The notes: generated by a model from the sequence alone, not told the origin. Counted from the stretch's first letter, positions 29,095 to 41,676 are shown. The stretch is DNA of 64,000 bases from Mammaliicoccus sp. Marseille-Q6498 (GCF_946151045.1 NZ_OX267714.1:1392001-1456000), one strand, 5' to 3'. A program made the numbers and translations.

Positions 29095-29169
29095 TGGAGC
29101 GGAAGACGGGATTCGAACCCGCGACCCCAACCTTGGCAAGGTTGTATTCTACCGCTGAACTACTTCCGC
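29095..29169 (-). tRNA. tRNA-Gly (GCC)
   Basis: 75 nt, CCA encoded, anticodon GCC. The T-arm reads GTTCGAATC, so it looks like a normal elongator rather than a cell-wall tRNA-Gly variant. Confidence 0.95.
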
Positions 29170-29197
29170 TAAATAATTATTTTTGTATATTAAATAA

Positions 29198-29273
29198 TGG
29201 TGAGCCATAGAGGATTCGAACCTCTGACCCTCTGATTAAAAGTCAGATGCTCTACCAACTGAGCTAATGGCTC
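29198..29273 (-). tRNA. tRNA-Lys (UUU)
   Basis: 76 nt, CCA encoded, anticodon TTT. Confidence 0.97.
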
Positions 29274-29281
29274 TGAAAAAA

Positions 29282-29357
<76 letters not shown>

Positions 29358-29362
29358 AAAAA

Positions 29363-29438
29363 TGGTGGAGAATGACGGGTTCGAACCGCCGACCCTCTGC
29401 TTGTAAGGCAGATGCTCTCCCAGCTGAGCTAATTCTCC
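29363..29438 (-). tRNA. tRNA-Val (UAC)
   Basis: 76 nt, CCA encoded, anticodon TAC (loop CTTACAA). First tRNA after the orphan 5S. Confidence 0.97.
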
Positions 29439-29451
29439 AATTAACAATACT

Positions 29452-29566
29452 GCCCGGCAACGTCCTACTCTCGCGGAACGTAAGTCCAACTACCATCGGC
29501 GCTAAAGAGCTTAACTTCTGTGTTCGGCATGGGAACAGGTGTGGCCTCTTTGCTATCGTCACCAGA
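29452..29566 (-). rRNA. rrf: 5S rRNA, orphan copy leading the tRNA array
   Basis: 115 nt 5S with no 23S ahead of it. It differs from the other two at plus 29485 (T for C) and 29544 (G for A). It is the first gene after the two promoters and is followed by eight tRNAs and the 16S gene. S. aureus, as I recall, has the same 5S-tRNA-16S order, likely left by loss of a 16S-23S pair. Confidence 0.95.
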
Positions 29567-29598
29567 TAATATTGTTTCGTTTTTGTCTTACCTTATAT

Positions 29599-29627
29599 AT
29601 TATAAAGAACTCTTCAAGGCTTTTCAA
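29599..29627 (-). promoter_or_regulatory. Promoter P2 of the 5S-tRNA-rRNA operon
   Basis: -35 TTGAAA (29622-29627), 17-bp spacer and -10 TATAAT (29599-29604), about 33 bp before the orphan 5S. Confidence 0.8.
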
Positions 29628-29704
29628 TAGTAAATTTTACACCTTGTTAACTTTCTTTACAAACATCTCTAATTGATATGCGTCCTGTTTTCAGCGACCT
29701 TTAT

Positions 29705-29733
29705 ATAATACCCAATTTTCGAACCACCGTCAA
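29705..29733 (-). promoter_or_regulatory. Promoter P1 of the 5S-tRNA-rRNA operon
   Basis: -35 TTGACG (29728-29733), 17-bp spacer and -10 TATTAT (29705-29710), about 100 bp upstream of P2. Tandem promoters are usual for Firmicutes rRNA operons. Confidence 0.75.
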
Positions 29734-29861
29734 CACTTTAATGCAAAAAATCTATATTTTTTTTAAAAACTACCAAATTCGCATTACATACTACTCTTAA
29801 TATTTAAAGTTATACATTTTCACATTAATATCCTCTATATTATTAATGAACAATCTTTAAA

Positions 29862-29921
29862 AATTAAAAAATAGCGAACCGTAAAAGTCGATATTTTGTT
29901 TCAACTTTTACGGTTCGCTAC
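29862..29921 (-). terminator. Terminator after lysS
   Basis: 17-bp perfect stem (29872-29888 with 29904-29920) followed by a T-run on the minus strand. It isolates lysS from the rRNA promoters. The rest of 29740-29860 is AT-rich with no gene seen. Confidence 0.9.
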
Positions 29922-29974
29922 AAGATTTTAATTAGTTTTTTCTTTTTATTGAAAGTAAACTTTCTTAAAAACTC

Positions 29975-31474
<1,500 letters not shown>

Positions 31475-31544
31475 TTAATTAAATTGCACTTATTTCTTCT
31501 AATTATTTCATTTTTCAATAAGCGTTTCTATTTCTCCACACATT

Positions 31545-32033
31545 CTAATTTCTTTCACTCTTATACTTTACTACTTGTTCGTCGTTTGGCAATAGTTCCC
31601 ATATATATTTTTTCGTTATTGGTTCAACAACATTTGAGGCGATATCGTTAAGTGGTATCATTACAAATGCTCTTTCAATCATTCTTGGATGTGGAACTTC
31701 TAAGTCTGGTGATTGAATAACGCATTGATCATATAATAATATATCTATATCTATCGTTCTTGGACCCCATCGTTCATCTCTAACACGATGAAGTTGCTTT
31801 TCAACCATCATACAAGTTTTTAATAAGTCTAATGATTCTAATTCAGTTGAGATTTCTATACACATGTTTAAAAAATCAGGTTGTTCTGTGTATCCTACTG
31901 GTTTCGTTTCGTAAATTGGTGATGTTTGTGTAACTTCAATACCTTGAATTTCATCAATTGCTGCGATTGCCTGCTCTAATTGAAGTTCTCTATCACCTAT
32001 GTTACTTCCTAAACCTAAATATGCGGTATGCAT
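31545..32033 (-). CDS. folK: HPPK, 6-hydroxymethyl-dihydropterin pyrophosphokinase
   Basis: Pyrophosphorylates 6-hydroxymethyl-dihydropterin for folate synthesis. 162 residues with the N-terminal AYLGLGSNIGDRE and the signature RWGPRTIDIDILLY (about 89-102). Its start directly abuts the folB stop. Confidence 0.96.
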   Translation of the reverse strand: MHTAYLGLGSNIGDRELQLEQAIAAIDEIQGIEVTQTSPIYETKPVGYTEQPDFLNMCIEISTELESLDLLKTCMMVEKQLHRVRDERWGPRTIDIDILLYDQCVIQSPDLEVPHPRMIERAFVMIPLNDIASNVVEPITKKYIWELLPNDEQVVKYKSERN

Positions 32034-32393
32034 TTATCTCTTCCTCACTATCTCAATACCTACATCTTTATAATGACCAGGTATTGGTGGATTGTTTTTA
32101 GTAATCTTAACTTTAGTTTCCAATACTCGATTATAGTGTGAAAAGATTTCTTTTGCAATACGTTCTGCAAGATGTTCAATTAATTGTACTGGTTTACCTT
32201 CCATAATTTCTTTAACCAATTCAAATACTTCTCCATAATGAACAGTCTTTTCAAGGTCATCTGACTCGCCTGCTTCAGATAAATCTAAGTACAGTTCTAA
32301 ATCCACTAAAAAAATTTGTCCCAATTCATTCTCTGCTTTAAATGCGCCATGATATCCGTAAAAAGACATCTCTGTCAAAATAATTTTATCCAT
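32034..32393 (-). CDS. folB: Dihydroneopterin aldolase
   Basis: Makes 6-hydroxymethyl-dihydropterin from dihydroneopterin. 119 residues with the family marks [11 protein letters not shown] (residues 11-21), [11 protein letters not shown] and IEHLAERIA. Lies between folP and folK with 3 bp and 0 bp spacing. Confidence 0.96.
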   Translation of the reverse strand: MDKIILTEMSFYGYHGAFKAENELGQIFLVDLELYLDLSEAGESDDLEKTVHYGEVFELVKEIMEGKPVQLIEHLAERIAKEIFSHYNRVLETKVKITKNNPPIPGHYKDVGIEIVRKR

Positions 32394-32396
32394 TGT

Positions 32397-33221
<825 letters not shown>

Positions 33222-33227
33222 TTAAAA

Positions 33228-33280
33228 AATCACGCCTAAACAAAATAACTTTAGTAAGTTACTTAATCTAGACGTGATTC
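33228..33280 (-). terminator. Terminator after cysK
   Basis: Long imperfect hairpin: CACGTCTA pairs with TAGGCGTG, with further inner pairs up to a 3-nt loop, followed by ATTTTTT on the minus strand. Confidence 0.8.
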
Positions 33281-33316
33281 TTAATTCAAACTTATTATAT
33301 AGGTTAAATTGAGTAA

Positions 33317-34246
33317 TTAGTCTTCAAATGCGTATAAAGGCGTTGATAAGTAACGTTCACCATTACTTGGTAATACAGTTACAACATTTTTACCTTTACC
33401 TAATTCTTTAGCTTTTTTCAATGCAGCTACAATAGCAGCGCCAGATGAAATACCACCAAGAATACCTTCTTCTTTAGCAACTTTTCTAGACATTTCCATT
33501 GCTTCTTCATTACCTACTTTAATAACATCATCATAAACTTTTGTATCAAGTGTGTCTGGAACAAATCCTGCACCTAATCCTTGTAATTTATGAGGACCTG
33601 GGTTACCGCCACTTAAAATAGCAGAAGCTTCTGGTTCAATTGCTACAATTTGGATTTCAGGATATTTTTCTTTAAGAACTTTACCAGCACCTGATAATGT
33701 TCCGCCAGTACCAACACCAGCTAAGAAAGCATCTATTTGTGAACCTTCAAATTGTTCAACTAATTCTGGACCTGTCGTTAATTCGTGTACTTTAGGATTA
33801 GCAGGGTTTTCGAATTGTTGTGGTTCGAAATATCCTTTTTCTTCTTTAATTTCTTTAGCTCGTTTGATTGCACCTTTCATACCTTCAGCTCCAGGTGTCA
33901 ATACTAATTCAGCTCCATAAGCTTTTAATAGTGAACGACGTTCGCTACTCATTGTGTCAGGCATAACAAATACTGCTTTATAACCTTTAGCAGCTGCAAC
34001 CATTGCTAAACCAATACCAGTATTACCAGATGTAGGTTCAATAATTGTGTCGCCAGGTTTGATTTTACCTTCTTTTTCAGCAGCTTCTATCATCGCTAAA
34101 CCAATTCTGTCTTTTACAGAACTACCAGGGTTTTGATATTCTAATTTAACGTATACATCTGCTGAACCTTCTTCAACAACTTTATTTAGTTTAACAACAG
34201 GTGTATCCCCTATTAATTCAACAATATTATTTACTTTCTTAGCCAT
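33317..34246 (-). CDS. cysK: Cysteine synthase A (O-acetylserine sulfhydrylase)
   Basis: PLP enzyme that makes cysteine from O-acetylserine and sulfide. 309 residues from the ATG at 34246; AGGAG lies 10 bp upstream, and an in-frame GTG two codons earlier is less likely. The PLP lysine lies in [11 protein letters not shown] (about 41-51); [13 protein letters not shown] and [10 protein letters not shown] bind substrate and phosphate. The C-terminus matches the family. It uses the CysE product. Confidence 0.97.
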   Translation of the reverse strand: MAKKVNNIVELIGDTPVVKLNKVVEEGSADVYVKLEYQNPGSSVKDRIGLAMIEAAEKEGKIKPGDTIIEPTSGNTGIGLAMVAAAKGYKAVFVMPDTMSSERRSLLKAYGAELVLTPGAEGMKGAIKRAKEIKEEKGYFEPQQFENPANPKVHELTTGPELVEQFEGSQIDAFLAGVGTGGTLSGAGKVLKEKYPEIQIVAIEPEASAILSGGNPGPHKLQGLGAGFVPDTLDTKVYDDVIKVGNEEAMEMSRKVAKEEGILGGISSGAAIVAALKKAKELGKGKNVVTVLPSNGERYLSTPLYAFED

Positions 34247-34302
34247 TTGCACTTCACTCCTAAACAGTATTTTAAACCTTAGTTTCTTTATCGGATATGT
34301 TT

Positions 34303-34308
34303 ATTATA
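34303..34308 (-). promoter_or_regulatory. Extended -10 promoter element of cysK
   Basis: TGT-TATAAT on the minus strand (34303-34308), about 55 bp before the start codon, with a weak -35. No clear regulator site was recognised. Confidence 0.5.
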
Positions 34309-34353
34309 ACAAAAGAACAAATAAAGTGAAAGTATTTACTAACCTACTTTTTA

Positions 34354-35229
34354 TTACGCTTTTTTAAGTGCAATTAAATCTTCTTCAGAATATTCATATT
34401 TTGTTCTACAAAAATGACATTCTGCTTCTGCTCCGTGGTCTTCTTCGATCATTGCATCAATTTCAGCTTCACCTAAACCTTTAATTGCATTCAAGAATTT
34501 TTCTCTTGAACAGTTACATTTAAAGTCTACTTCCATTTTATCTATAAATCTTGTATTTTCTTTTCCTAATACAGTTTCTATAATTTCTTCAGGTGTAAGT
34601 CCTCTATCAATCAATTTAGATACAGTTTCCATTTGATTAACTTTTTCTTCGATTGCTGAAATTGTTTGTTCAGAAGCGCCAGGCATTAACTGAATGATAA
34701 AACCTCCTGATGCTTTAATTGAATTATCTGGGTTAACAAGCACACCTAATCCAACTGCTGATGGAACTTGTTCACTTGTTACAAAATAATAAGTGAAATC
34801 TTCACCTAATTCACCAGATACGATAGGTGTAGAACCAGTAAAGTAGTCTTTTAAACCGATATCTTTTACGATACTTAACATGCCATCTGTTCCAACAGCA
34901 CGTCTTACGTCTAATTTACCTTGATCATTTAATGGAAAATGTGTTTGAGGATTTTGTACGTAACCTCTAACTTCACCTTTTGCATTCGCATCGATCATAA
35001 TTTTTCCGATTGGGCCACCGCCATCAATCGTTATTGTTAATTTTTCTTCATTTTTTAACATTGAACCCATCATGACACCCGCTGTAATAGATCTACCTAA
35101 TGCTGCAGATGCTGTCGGCCAAGTATAATGTTTTGTTTGTGCTTCTTGTACTGTATTTGTTGTATCAACTGCAAAAGCTCTAACTTCATCGTTAAAAGCG
35201 AGTGCTCTTACTAAATAATCATTTGTCAT
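34354..35229 (-). CDS. hslO: Redox-regulated chaperone Hsp33
   Basis: Holdase activated by oxidative unfolding. 291 residues; the C-terminal zinc centre CNC (FKCNCSRE, about 234-241) and CxxC (CHFCRTKY, about 269-276) are intact. AAGGAG lies 8-9 bp upstream of the ATG. It follows ftsH after a terminator. Confidence 0.96.
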   Translation of the reverse strand: MTNDYLVRALAFNDEVRAFAVDTTNTVQEAQTKHYTWPTASAALGRSITAGVMMGSMLKNEEKLTITIDGGGPIGKIMIDANAKGEVRGYVQNPQTHFPLNDQGKLDVRRAVGTDGMLSIVKDIGLKDYFTGSTPIVSGELGEDFTYYFVTSEQVPSAVGLGVLVNPDNSIKASGGFIIQLMPGASEQTISAIEEKVNQMETVSKLIDRGLTPEEIIETVLGKENTRFIDKMEVDFKCNCSREKFLNAIKGLGEAEIDAMIEEDHGAEAECHFCRTKYEYSEEDLIALKKA

Positions 35230-35248
35230 CTTTCAAACTCCTTCTTTA

Positions 35249-35288
35249 TAAAAAAGCCCCTCTCAATCAATATATTGAAAGGGACTTT
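35249..35288 (-). terminator. Terminator after ftsH
   Basis: 14-bp stem (with two G-U pairs) followed by six T on the minus strand, between the ftsH stop and the hslO ribosome-binding site. Confidence 0.88.
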
Positions 35289-35295
35289 TATGTTT

Positions 35296-37395
35296 TTATT
35301 CTTTACCGTGTGGCGGTTTGTTACTACCTAAACCATCGATGTCTGTTGCTTTTTTATTTGTTGGTTCATCTTTGGAAGAATCAGATTCGCGATCTTCTTG
35401 ATCTCTTTCTTCTTCTTTAACTTCGTCATAAGATTTACCAACTTCATCGTCTTCAATATCTAATGTACCTTCTTGTTTTGTTAAGTCACCTTCATATTTA
35501 TCTTCATCAGATTCACCATTTTCGTTATCTTGTGAATCATTATATTCAACTTCTGGTAATGTACCGTCATTAAATAATGATTGTATTTGTTCAGCGACTA
35601 ACGTTTCTTCAACTAGTAAAGTTTTAGCAATCAATTCTAGTTGAGATTTATGTTCTGTAAGGATTTGTTTACAACGTTCGTATTGTTCTTTAATAATACG
35701 TTGTACTTCAGAATCGATTTCATATGCGATTTGATCTGAATAGTTCGGTTCAGATTGCATATCTTTACCTAAGAACACTTGTCCGCTATCTGTATTACCG
35801 AATTGTAATGGTCCTAATTTCTTACTCATACCATATTCAGTAACCATCTTACGCGCAATACTTGTTGCACGTTGGAAGTCATTATGTGCACCAGTTGAAG
35901 CTTCACCGAAGTTAATTTCTTCAGATACACGACCACCAAGTAAACCAACGATTTTATCTAATAATTCTGGTTCAGTCATAAAGTAACGATCTTCTTTAGG
36001 AAGCATCATTGCATAACCACCAGCTTGTCCACGTGGAACGATTGTAACTTTATGAACCATTTCTGCTTCATCTAATACACAACCAATAATTGTATGACCA
36101 GCTTCATGATAAGCTACTATATTTTTCTCTTTTTCAGAAATCATACGTGATTTCTTAGCTGGACCAGCAATTACTCTGTCTGTTGCTTCTTCTATATCTC
36201 TCATATCAATCTTAGTTTTATTAGAACGAGCTGCAACTAATGATGCTTCGTTTAATAAGTTTTCTAAGTCTGCACCAGAGAAACCTGGTGTTCTTTGAGA
36301 AATGGCTTTTAAGTCAACTGATTCATCAAATGGTTTGTTACGAGCATGTACTTTAAGTACTGCTTCACGACCTCTAACATCTGGACGACCTACTTGAATT
36401 TGTCTATCAAAACGTCCAGGTCTTAATAACGCTGGGTCTAATATGTCAGGACGGTTTGTAGCTGCAATCATGATGATACCTTCGTTTTCACCAAAACCAT
36501 CCATTTCAACTAGTAATTGGTTAAGTGTTTGTTCACGTTCATCATGTCCGCCACCAACACCAGCACCACGTTGACGACCTACAGCATCAATTTCATCGAT
36601 AAAGATGATACAAGGTGCATTTTTCTTAGCATTTTCAAATAAATCACGAACACGACTTGCACCAACACCAACAAACATCTCAACAAAGTCAGAACCACTT
36701 ATTGAGAAGAAAGGTGTGCCAGCTTCACCGGCAACTGCTCTAGCAAGCAATGTTTTACCAGTACCAGGAGGACCAACAAGTAAAACACCTTTTGGTATAC
36801 GTGCACCCATTTTTTTGAACTTACGATTATCTTTAAGAAAATCAACAATTTCAACCAGTTCTTGTTTTTCTTCGTCTGCTCCGGCTACGTCAGAGAATCT
36901 AACTCGTTTCTTCTGGTTATCATAAAGTTTGGCTTTTGATTTACCAAAGTTCATGACACGGCCACCGCCGCCACCGCCGCCTTGCATTTGGCTTAAGAAG
37001 AATATGAATAAAAATGCAATAATTAAAACTGGGATGAGTGTCGTTAATACGCTAACGAATACACTTTGTTTTTCTTCTTCTTTAACATTGAATTTTAAAT
37101 CATTTTGTTTATTAGCTGTTTCTGTGATTTTTTTCAAATCATCTTGGTTATTAAATAAGATAGAAGATGAGTATGTTGCATCTTTACCTTTTTTCAATTG
37201 ACCGCTAACCATGTATACATTTTGTTCTGGTTGGATAGTTAACGTTTTTAAATCGCCTTTTTCTAACTTCGTCATAAACTCATTATATGTAAGTTGTTTT
37301 GGTGATTGTCCATTGCCGTTAATGAACTGAAAAACACCAAATAGGACGATAGCTAAAAGCGCGATCATTAATATATTTCGAAAAGCTTTTTGCAT
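35296..37395 (-). CDS. ftsH: ATP-dependent membrane zinc protease FtsH
   Basis: Membrane AAA+ metalloprotease for quality control. 699 residues: two membrane helices (about 8-25 and 112-134) around an outer loop, a glycine-run linker, Walker [14 protein letters not shown] (about 208-220), arginine-finger region RPGRFDRQI and zinc motif HEAGH (about 430). The last 80 or so residues are a strongly acidic, probably unstructured tail rich in D, E and S. AGGAGG precedes the ATG. Confidence 0.97.
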   Translation of the reverse strand: MQKAFRNILMIALLAIVLFGVFQFINGNGQSPKQLTYNEFMTKLEKGDLKTLTIQPEQNVYMVSGQLKKGKDATYSSSILFNNQDDLKKITETANKQNDLKFNVKEEEKQSVFVSVLTTLIPVLIIAFLFIFFLSQMQGGGGGGGRVMNFGKSKAKLYDNQKKRVRFSDVAGADEEKQELVEIVDFLKDNRKFKKMGARIPKGVLLVGPPGTGKTLLARAVAGEAGTPFFSISGSDFVEMFVGVGASRVRDLFENAKKNAPCIIFIDEIDAVGRQRGAGVGGGHDEREQTLNQLLVEMDGFGENEGIIMIAATNRPDILDPALLRPGRFDRQIQVGRPDVRGREAVLKVHARNKPFDESVDLKAISQRTPGFSGADLENLLNEASLVAARSNKTKIDMRDIEEATDRVIAGPAKKSRMISEKEKNIVAYHEAGHTIIGCVLDEAEMVHKVTIVPRGQAGGYAMMLPKEDRYFMTEPELLDKIVGLLGGRVSEEINFGEASTGAHNDFQRATSIARKMVTEYGMSKKLGPLQFGNTDSGQVFLGKDMQSEPNYSDQIAYEIDSEVQRIIKEQYERCKQILTEHKSQLELIAKTLLVEETLVAEQIQSLFNDGTLPEVEYNDSQDNENGESDEDKYEGDLTKQEGTLDIEDDEVGKSYDEVKEEERDQEDRESDSSKDEPTNKKATDIDGLGSNKPPHGKE

Positions 37396-37486
37396 TCAAT
37401 TTGTCCTCCTACTCAATTAATAAAACTAACAAAAATTTTACCATATTTGTAATTTCTTACGCTAGTAATAAACCTTACATTTAGCA

Positions 37487-38023
37487 TCATTGATATATTT
37501 CTGGCTTAAGCGTTCCAATATATGGCAAGTTACGATATTTCTCCGCAAAATCCAATCCATAACCTACTACAAATTCATCAGGAATCTTTTCACCAACATA
37601 TTTAGCTTCAATGTCAACTTTACGTTTCATTGGTTTATCTAATAGTGTCACAATTTCAATAGAATTGACATTTCTATATTTCAACAGATCCACGATAGAA
37701 TTTAAAGTTGTACCTGTTTCTAAAATGTCTTCAATAATGATAACGTCTCTATTTTCTACTGAATTACTTAAATCTTTTAAAATCTTAACTTCTCCTGTTG
37801 ATTCAGTACCACCATGATAACTTGATACATCCATAAAATCTATTTCTACGTGTGTATCAATATGCTTAATTAAATCTGCCATAAACATAATTGAACCCTT
37901 TAAAATACCGACACAGATAGGTGTTTTACCGTTATAATCTGCTGTAATTTGTTTCCCTAAAGCCTTACATCTTTCTTGAATCTGTTCTTCCGATAGTACA
38001 ACAGACTTAATCGAATCTTTCAT
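37487..38023 (-). CDS. hpt: Hypoxanthine phosphoribosyltransferase
   Basis: Purine salvage: hypoxanthine or guanine plus PRPP to IMP or GMP. 178 residues from the ATG at 38023, with GGAGAT 7 bp upstream; the two earlier in-frame start-like codons (TTG, ATG) sit on that site. PRPP loop VIIIEDILETGTTL and DVSSYHGGTESTGE are diagnostic. Overlaps tilS by 17 bp; the same tilS-hpt-ftsH order is found in Bacillus. Confidence 0.96.
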   Translation of the reverse strand: MKDSIKSVVLSEEQIQERCKALGKQITADYNGKTPICVGILKGSIMFMADLIKHIDTHVEIDFMDVSSYHGGTESTGEVKILKDLSNSVENRDVIIIEDILETGTTLNSIVDLLKYRNVNSIEIVTLLDKPMKRKVDIEAKYVGEKIPDEFVVGYGLDFAEKYRNLPYIGTLKPEIYQ

Positions 38024-39287
38024 TAAAGTCATCTCCAATATAAGTAATAGTTAATGCGTTTTTAAAGTTAGAATCAATCCATATGTCCCCAACTGCAATA
38101 ATATGATGATTATATACAAGTATCGGACAATTTTCCCGTTTATGAATTTCCATCTTGTTGTCGATCATGATTCTATTTACTTTCTTATGATGTTTATTTC
38201 CCCGGTTATAAAACTGAATACGATCTCCAGACATTCTTGTCCTTACAAATAGAGGTGACTCTATATTTTTCGTTTCAATAAACCAATTGCCAAACAAATG
38301 TTGCTCATTACTTTTTATATAAGTTGAATTTACATTAAACTCAATATCTTCACATAATAATAATTTATCATATGCCACAACAAACTGCCAATCATCAGAT
38401 ACTGGAATTATAGATTGTTTTGAATAATTGTTAAATATCTCGAACCATTCTTGATATGCCTTCATACTAAATTGATGATGAATGTAAGTATCCATCAATC
38501 GATCTAGCACACGTACCTTTACGATTGAGTTCAATTGATTAAATAATTTCCTATCTAAAATCGCTTTATCATTTCCAACCACATTGTTATGAATAAATAT
38601 CTCAGCCTGTTCATCTACTAAATCTCTCGCTTCATTCATCCAATGATTCAAACTAAGCAAATGATCTGCCGATAAATCTTCGCGCTGATTAATAACTGGC
38701 AATATTTTGTTGCGTATATAATTTCTCGTGTATTTCGTATCTTTATTAGATGCATCTTCAAAATAGTGAACTTTAAACGCTTGTTGATATTCCATTAAAG
38801 CTGCTTTCGGTATTTTCAAAAAAGGTCTAACGATCAAATACGTATTTTTCTTTTGAACAGGTTCAATACCTAATGATGAACGTCCAATTCTACCTGTAAG
38901 CAAACGATAAGCAATTGTTTCTTTTTGATCATCTTTATGATGTGCTGTAATCAAAATATCACTATTTGTTTCTTGCATCATTTCATCGAACCATTCATAC
39001 CGCATCGTTCTCGATACATCTTGAATACTTTTATTCTGATTTACAAAATCAGATAAATCCAATGTCTTAATATATACTTTTATATCATGCTCGAAACAAA
39101 ATTTTTCAATAAATTCCGCTTCATCTTTAGATTCTGGTCTTAATCCGTGGTTCACATGTAAACATATTAAATTTTGATACGTATGTTTATATGTTGTATT
39201 TAACAAGTGTAATAGCGTCATGCTATCTATTCCTGTCGAAACAGCCAATGCTAAATTATCATTTTCTTTCCAAGTCACTTCAAGCAT
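38007..39287 (-). CDS. tilS: tRNA(Ile)-lysidine synthase
   Basis: Converts C34 of tRNA-Ile(CAU) to lysidine, so AUA is read as Ile. 426 residues from the ATG at 39287, with GAGGTG 7 bp upstream; the earlier TTG overlaps that site. The PP-loop is AVSTGIDSMTLLHLL (SGGxDS type with T and I, as in other staphylococci). AHHKDDQKETI and RPFLKIPK follow, then C-terminal substrate-binding domains. Confidence 0.95.
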   Translation of the reverse strand: MLEVTWKENDNLALAVSTGIDSMTLLHLLNTTYKHTYQNLICLHVNHGLRPESKDEAEFIEKFCFEHDIKVYIKTLDLSDFVNQNKSIQDVSRTMRYEWFDEMMQETNSDILITAHHKDDQKETIAYRLLTGRIGRSSLGIEPVQKKNTYLIVRPFLKIPKAALMEYQQAFKVHYFEDASNKDTKYTRNYIRNKILPVINQREDLSADHLLSLNHWMNEARDLVDEQAEIFIHNNVVGNDKAILDRKLFNQLNSIVKVRVLDRLMDTYIHHQFSMKAYQEWFEIFNNYSKQSIIPVSDDWQFVVAYDKLLLCEDIEFNVNSTYIKSNEQHLFGNWFIETKNIESPLFVRTRMSGDRIQFYNRGNKHHKKVNRIMIDNKMEIHKRENCPILVYNHHIIAVGDIWIDSNFKNALTITYIGDDFNERFD

Positions 39288-39331
39288 TGTTACACACCTC
39301 AATTTATAAATTCAATTGATCTTTTCAAAAT

Positions 39332-39362
39332 AAAAAGAGGCTCAATAAAATAGCCTCTTTTA
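39332..39362 (-). terminator. Terminator after the S1-domain gene
   Basis: AAAAGAGGCT / AGCCTCTTTT stem with a T-run on the minus strand; ends the mfd-to-yabR run ahead of tilS. Confidence 0.85.
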
Positions 39363-39373
39363 GTTATAATAAA

Positions 39374-39757
39374 TTATCGTTTTGCACCTTTTCCACCGCG
39401 ACGTGATTCAGTTTGTCTCTTAATAGAAGTCAACTTATCTTCACTATCTTTTAAGAAATTTGATAATTTCTTTTCAAAATCTTCAGGTTTAGGCTCTTTC
39501 TTTGGTGCTTGACGTTTCGGACGTTCTTTCGCTTTTTTAATGGATAAACTAATTTTACCATCGTCAGCTACTGTTAATACTTTAACCTCTACTTCATCGC
39601 CTACAGTTAAATGGTCATTTACGTTCTCTACGTAGTTATCAGCAACTTCACTGATATGCACAAGGCCACTTTTACCTTCAGGCAGTTCAACAAATGCACC
39701 AAAATTCTTAATACCTGTTACTTTCCCTTTGACTTTATTGCCTACTTCAATTGACAT
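39374..39757 (-). CDS. S1-domain RNA-binding protein (YabR family)
   Basis: 127 residues: an S1 domain (about 3-75: VGNKVKGKVTGIKNFGAFV, LVHISEVADNYV) followed by a lysine/arginine-rich tail. Homologue of Bacillus YabR, resembling the polynucleotide phosphorylase S1 domain. RNA binding is expected; a specific role is not known to me. It follows divIC, as in Bacillus and S. aureus. Confidence 0.9.
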   Translation of the reverse strand: MSIEVGNKVKGKVTGIKNFGAFVELPEGKSGLVHISEVADNYVENVNDHLTVGDEVEVKVLTVADDGKISLSIKKAKERPKRQAPKKEPKPEDFEKKLSNFLKDSEDKLTSIKRQTESRRGGKGAKR

Positions 39758-39840
39758 ATTATTACTGTATCCTCCTGATATAATTTCACTTTAACTTTAT
39801 TATATGCTTCTATACTAAATTATACAACGCTATATCTTGA

Positions 39841-40224
39841 TTATTTATCATTTTCTGATTCTTTTTTATCTTTTGGTAATTTGAAAATAACTTCACCGTC
39901 ATTACTTAAAAAGTATTCGCTTCTCGCAAGTTTTTCAATGTATTCTTTATCATTCAACCGTTTAATTTGTTCTTTTAAATCAATTTCTTTGTCTTGTAGT
40001 TTCTCGTATTTAACAGCTTTGTCTTTTCTTTCTTGAACTAATTCATCATTACGGTTTTTTTGCATATATAACATAACCATCATGAACAAGATGATAATCA
40101 ACAATATTCCACCAAATAAGGCTAAACGCTTTCGAACAACTTGGCGCGATTTGCTGACAGATTTTTTCTTTTTATTTTGTGACTGCGTAAATTCATTATC
40201 TATATTTTTTATTTTTTGCGCCAT
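39841..40224 (-). CDS. divIC: Cell-division protein DivIC (FtsB-like)
   Basis: 127 residues: basic cytoplasmic N-terminus, one membrane helix (about 34-55), then an extracellular coiled coil (about 60-100). This is the architecture of DivIC, which joins DivIB and FtsL in the septal complex. Placed between rqcP and the S1-domain gene, as in relatives. Confidence 0.92.
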   Translation of the reverse strand: MAQKIKNIDNEFTQSQNKKKKSVSKSRQVVRKRLALFGGILLIIILFMMVMLYMQKNRNDELVQERKDKAVKYEKLQDKEIDLKEQIKRLNDKEYIEKLARSEYFLSNDGEVIFKLPKDKKESENDK

Positions 40225-40239
40225 AAGCGTGCCTCCTTA

Positions 40240-40506
40240 CTATATAGAATCTTGAATTTTCTCCTCTTTAATAACATCAAACATTGTCTTCGCATTTTCT
40301 TTATTTGCATGTTCAGACAATCCCGTTACTTTCACTACAATTATGCGGTTACCTAACTTAATTTCCAATTCATCTTCGACGCTAACGTTTGTGCCTGCTT
40401 TAGCAGTTTGACCATTTATTTTCACTCTGCCTTGGTCACTCACTTCTTTAGCAAGTGTACGACGTTTAATGAGTCGTGACACTTTTAAATATTTATCTAA
40501 TCTCAA
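40240..40506 (-). CDS. rqcP: RqcP, S4-domain ribosome quality-control factor
   Basis: 88 residues with an N-terminal S4 RNA-binding fold (RLDKYLKVSRLIKRRTLAKE, GRVKING). Formerly YabO/Hsp15-like; the family works with RqcH in alanine tailing on stalled 50S subunits. Overlaps mazG by 4 bp (stop/start coupling). Confidence 0.92.
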   Translation of the reverse strand: MRLDKYLKVSRLIKRRTLAKEVSDQGRVKINGQTAKAGTNVSVEDELEIKLGNRIIVVKVTGLSEHANKENAKTMFDVIKEEKIQDSI

Positions 40507-41669
40507 AGTTTCAAGTCCCCTCTATTTATAAATTCTTTCAATTCTTGTTCATTAAATCGGTCTAATTTGGTTTTATCATACAACTTCAAAAAGTAATCGG
40601 CAAATATTTTTTCTAGTTTTTCTTTTTTAACTTTGCCCTCTTTAGCTTTAGCATTTTGCCAAATTTGATTTAAATCTTCTTTATTGTTTGCTACTTCATT
40701 GCCAAACACGTGTGGATGTCTTCTTATCATTTTGCTCGTAAGCTCTTGTACAACTTCTCTTACGTCAAAGTAACCGTCTTTTTTTCCTATTGCTGCGTGC
40801 AACATTACTTGTAACAAGATGTCTCCAAGTTCTTCTATCATATGATCAATGTCATATTCATCAATTGATTCTATAAGCTCAAATGTTTCTTCGATAATAA
40901 ACCTTTTTAAAGATTCATGTGTTTGTTCTTTATCCCAAGGGCAGCCATCTTCAGAAACAAGCGTATCTATTATTTGTTCTAAATATTGAAAATCACTGTA
41001 CAATTGTTCATCTTCTATCATTTTTGGAACAAATAAACTCGTTAAGTTAGACAGTTCAATATGATGGTCCATTTCAAATAATGGACACGTTATCACTTCG
41101 GCTTCACCAAGTCTAGCATTCGTTACCAAACTCACTTGGTGTTCATCTGGATAACGTTCCATTAAGGTCACTTTAATATCTGAAGCTACCATTTGATCAT
41201 AAACTTGCGTAATAATTGTACTTGTCCTAACATTTAACATCGTTTCGTCTAAGTTCGTTCCATCTAATAAAGTAAAACCATCATTAGGATCGATGTTTAC
41301 TGCTCTAAACATATCATCTAAGAAACTTTTACCACCTAAAACCTTTACTTGCTGATCTGATTCTAATAATAACTTCGTTGTCGTTTCTGCCACCATAGGG
41401 TCTCCAGGAACTGCATAAATCACTTCTTCTGTTTCTGCTTTTTCAATTAAACTATTTACGATTTCATTATATACGTTAATAAAATCATCATGCTTTTCAT
41501 ATACATGGTCAAAGCCTTGCCAATTTAATTCTTTCAACTCATTTACGACAGGGTGTTCTAAAGTTCTTGCGTATATAGTATCTGCAGATTGTAGTTTACG
41601 ATATATACCTAGAGGAAGTTCTTCAAGACTGTAATTCCCTAAGCCAACAACTGTAATTTGTTGTGCCAT
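40503..41669 (-). CDS. mazG: Methylase-MazG fusion protein (YabN family)
   Basis: 388 residues in two parts. The N-terminal tetrapyrrole-methylase-like domain (about 1-215: VVGLGNYSLEELPLG, AVPGDPMVAETT) has an unclear role. The C-terminal MazG nucleotide pyrophosphohydrolase (about 225-388) has GCPWDKEQTHESL and the metal-binding acidic motif EELGDILLQVMLH. MazG clears non-canonical NTPs. Its start overlaps the region before the flippase stop. Confidence 0.92.
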   Translation of the reverse strand: MAQQITVVGLGNYSLEELPLGIYRKLQSADTIYARTLEHPVVNELKELNWQGFDHVYEKHDDFINVYNEIVNSLIEKAETEEVIYAVPGDPMVAETTTKLLLESDQQVKVLGGKSFLDDMFRAVNIDPNDGFTLLDGTNLDETMLNVRTSTIITQVYDQMVASDIKVTLMERYPDEHQVSLVTNARLGEAEVITCPLFEMDHHIELSNLTSLFVPKMIEDEQLYSDFQYLEQIIDTLVSEDGCPWDKEQTHESLKRFIIEETFELIESIDEYDIDHMIEELGDILLQVMLHAAIGKKDGYFDVREVVQELTSKMIRRHPHVFGNEVANNKEDLNQIWQNAKAKEGKVKKEKLEKIFADYFLKLYDKTKLDRFNEQELKEFINRGDLKL

Positions 41670-41676
41670 TATATGA

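Noticed and set aside
36605..37201. Plus-strand frames of 90-106 codons opposite ftsH
   Set aside because: Antisense shadows of a highly conserved gene; composition follows ftsH codons.
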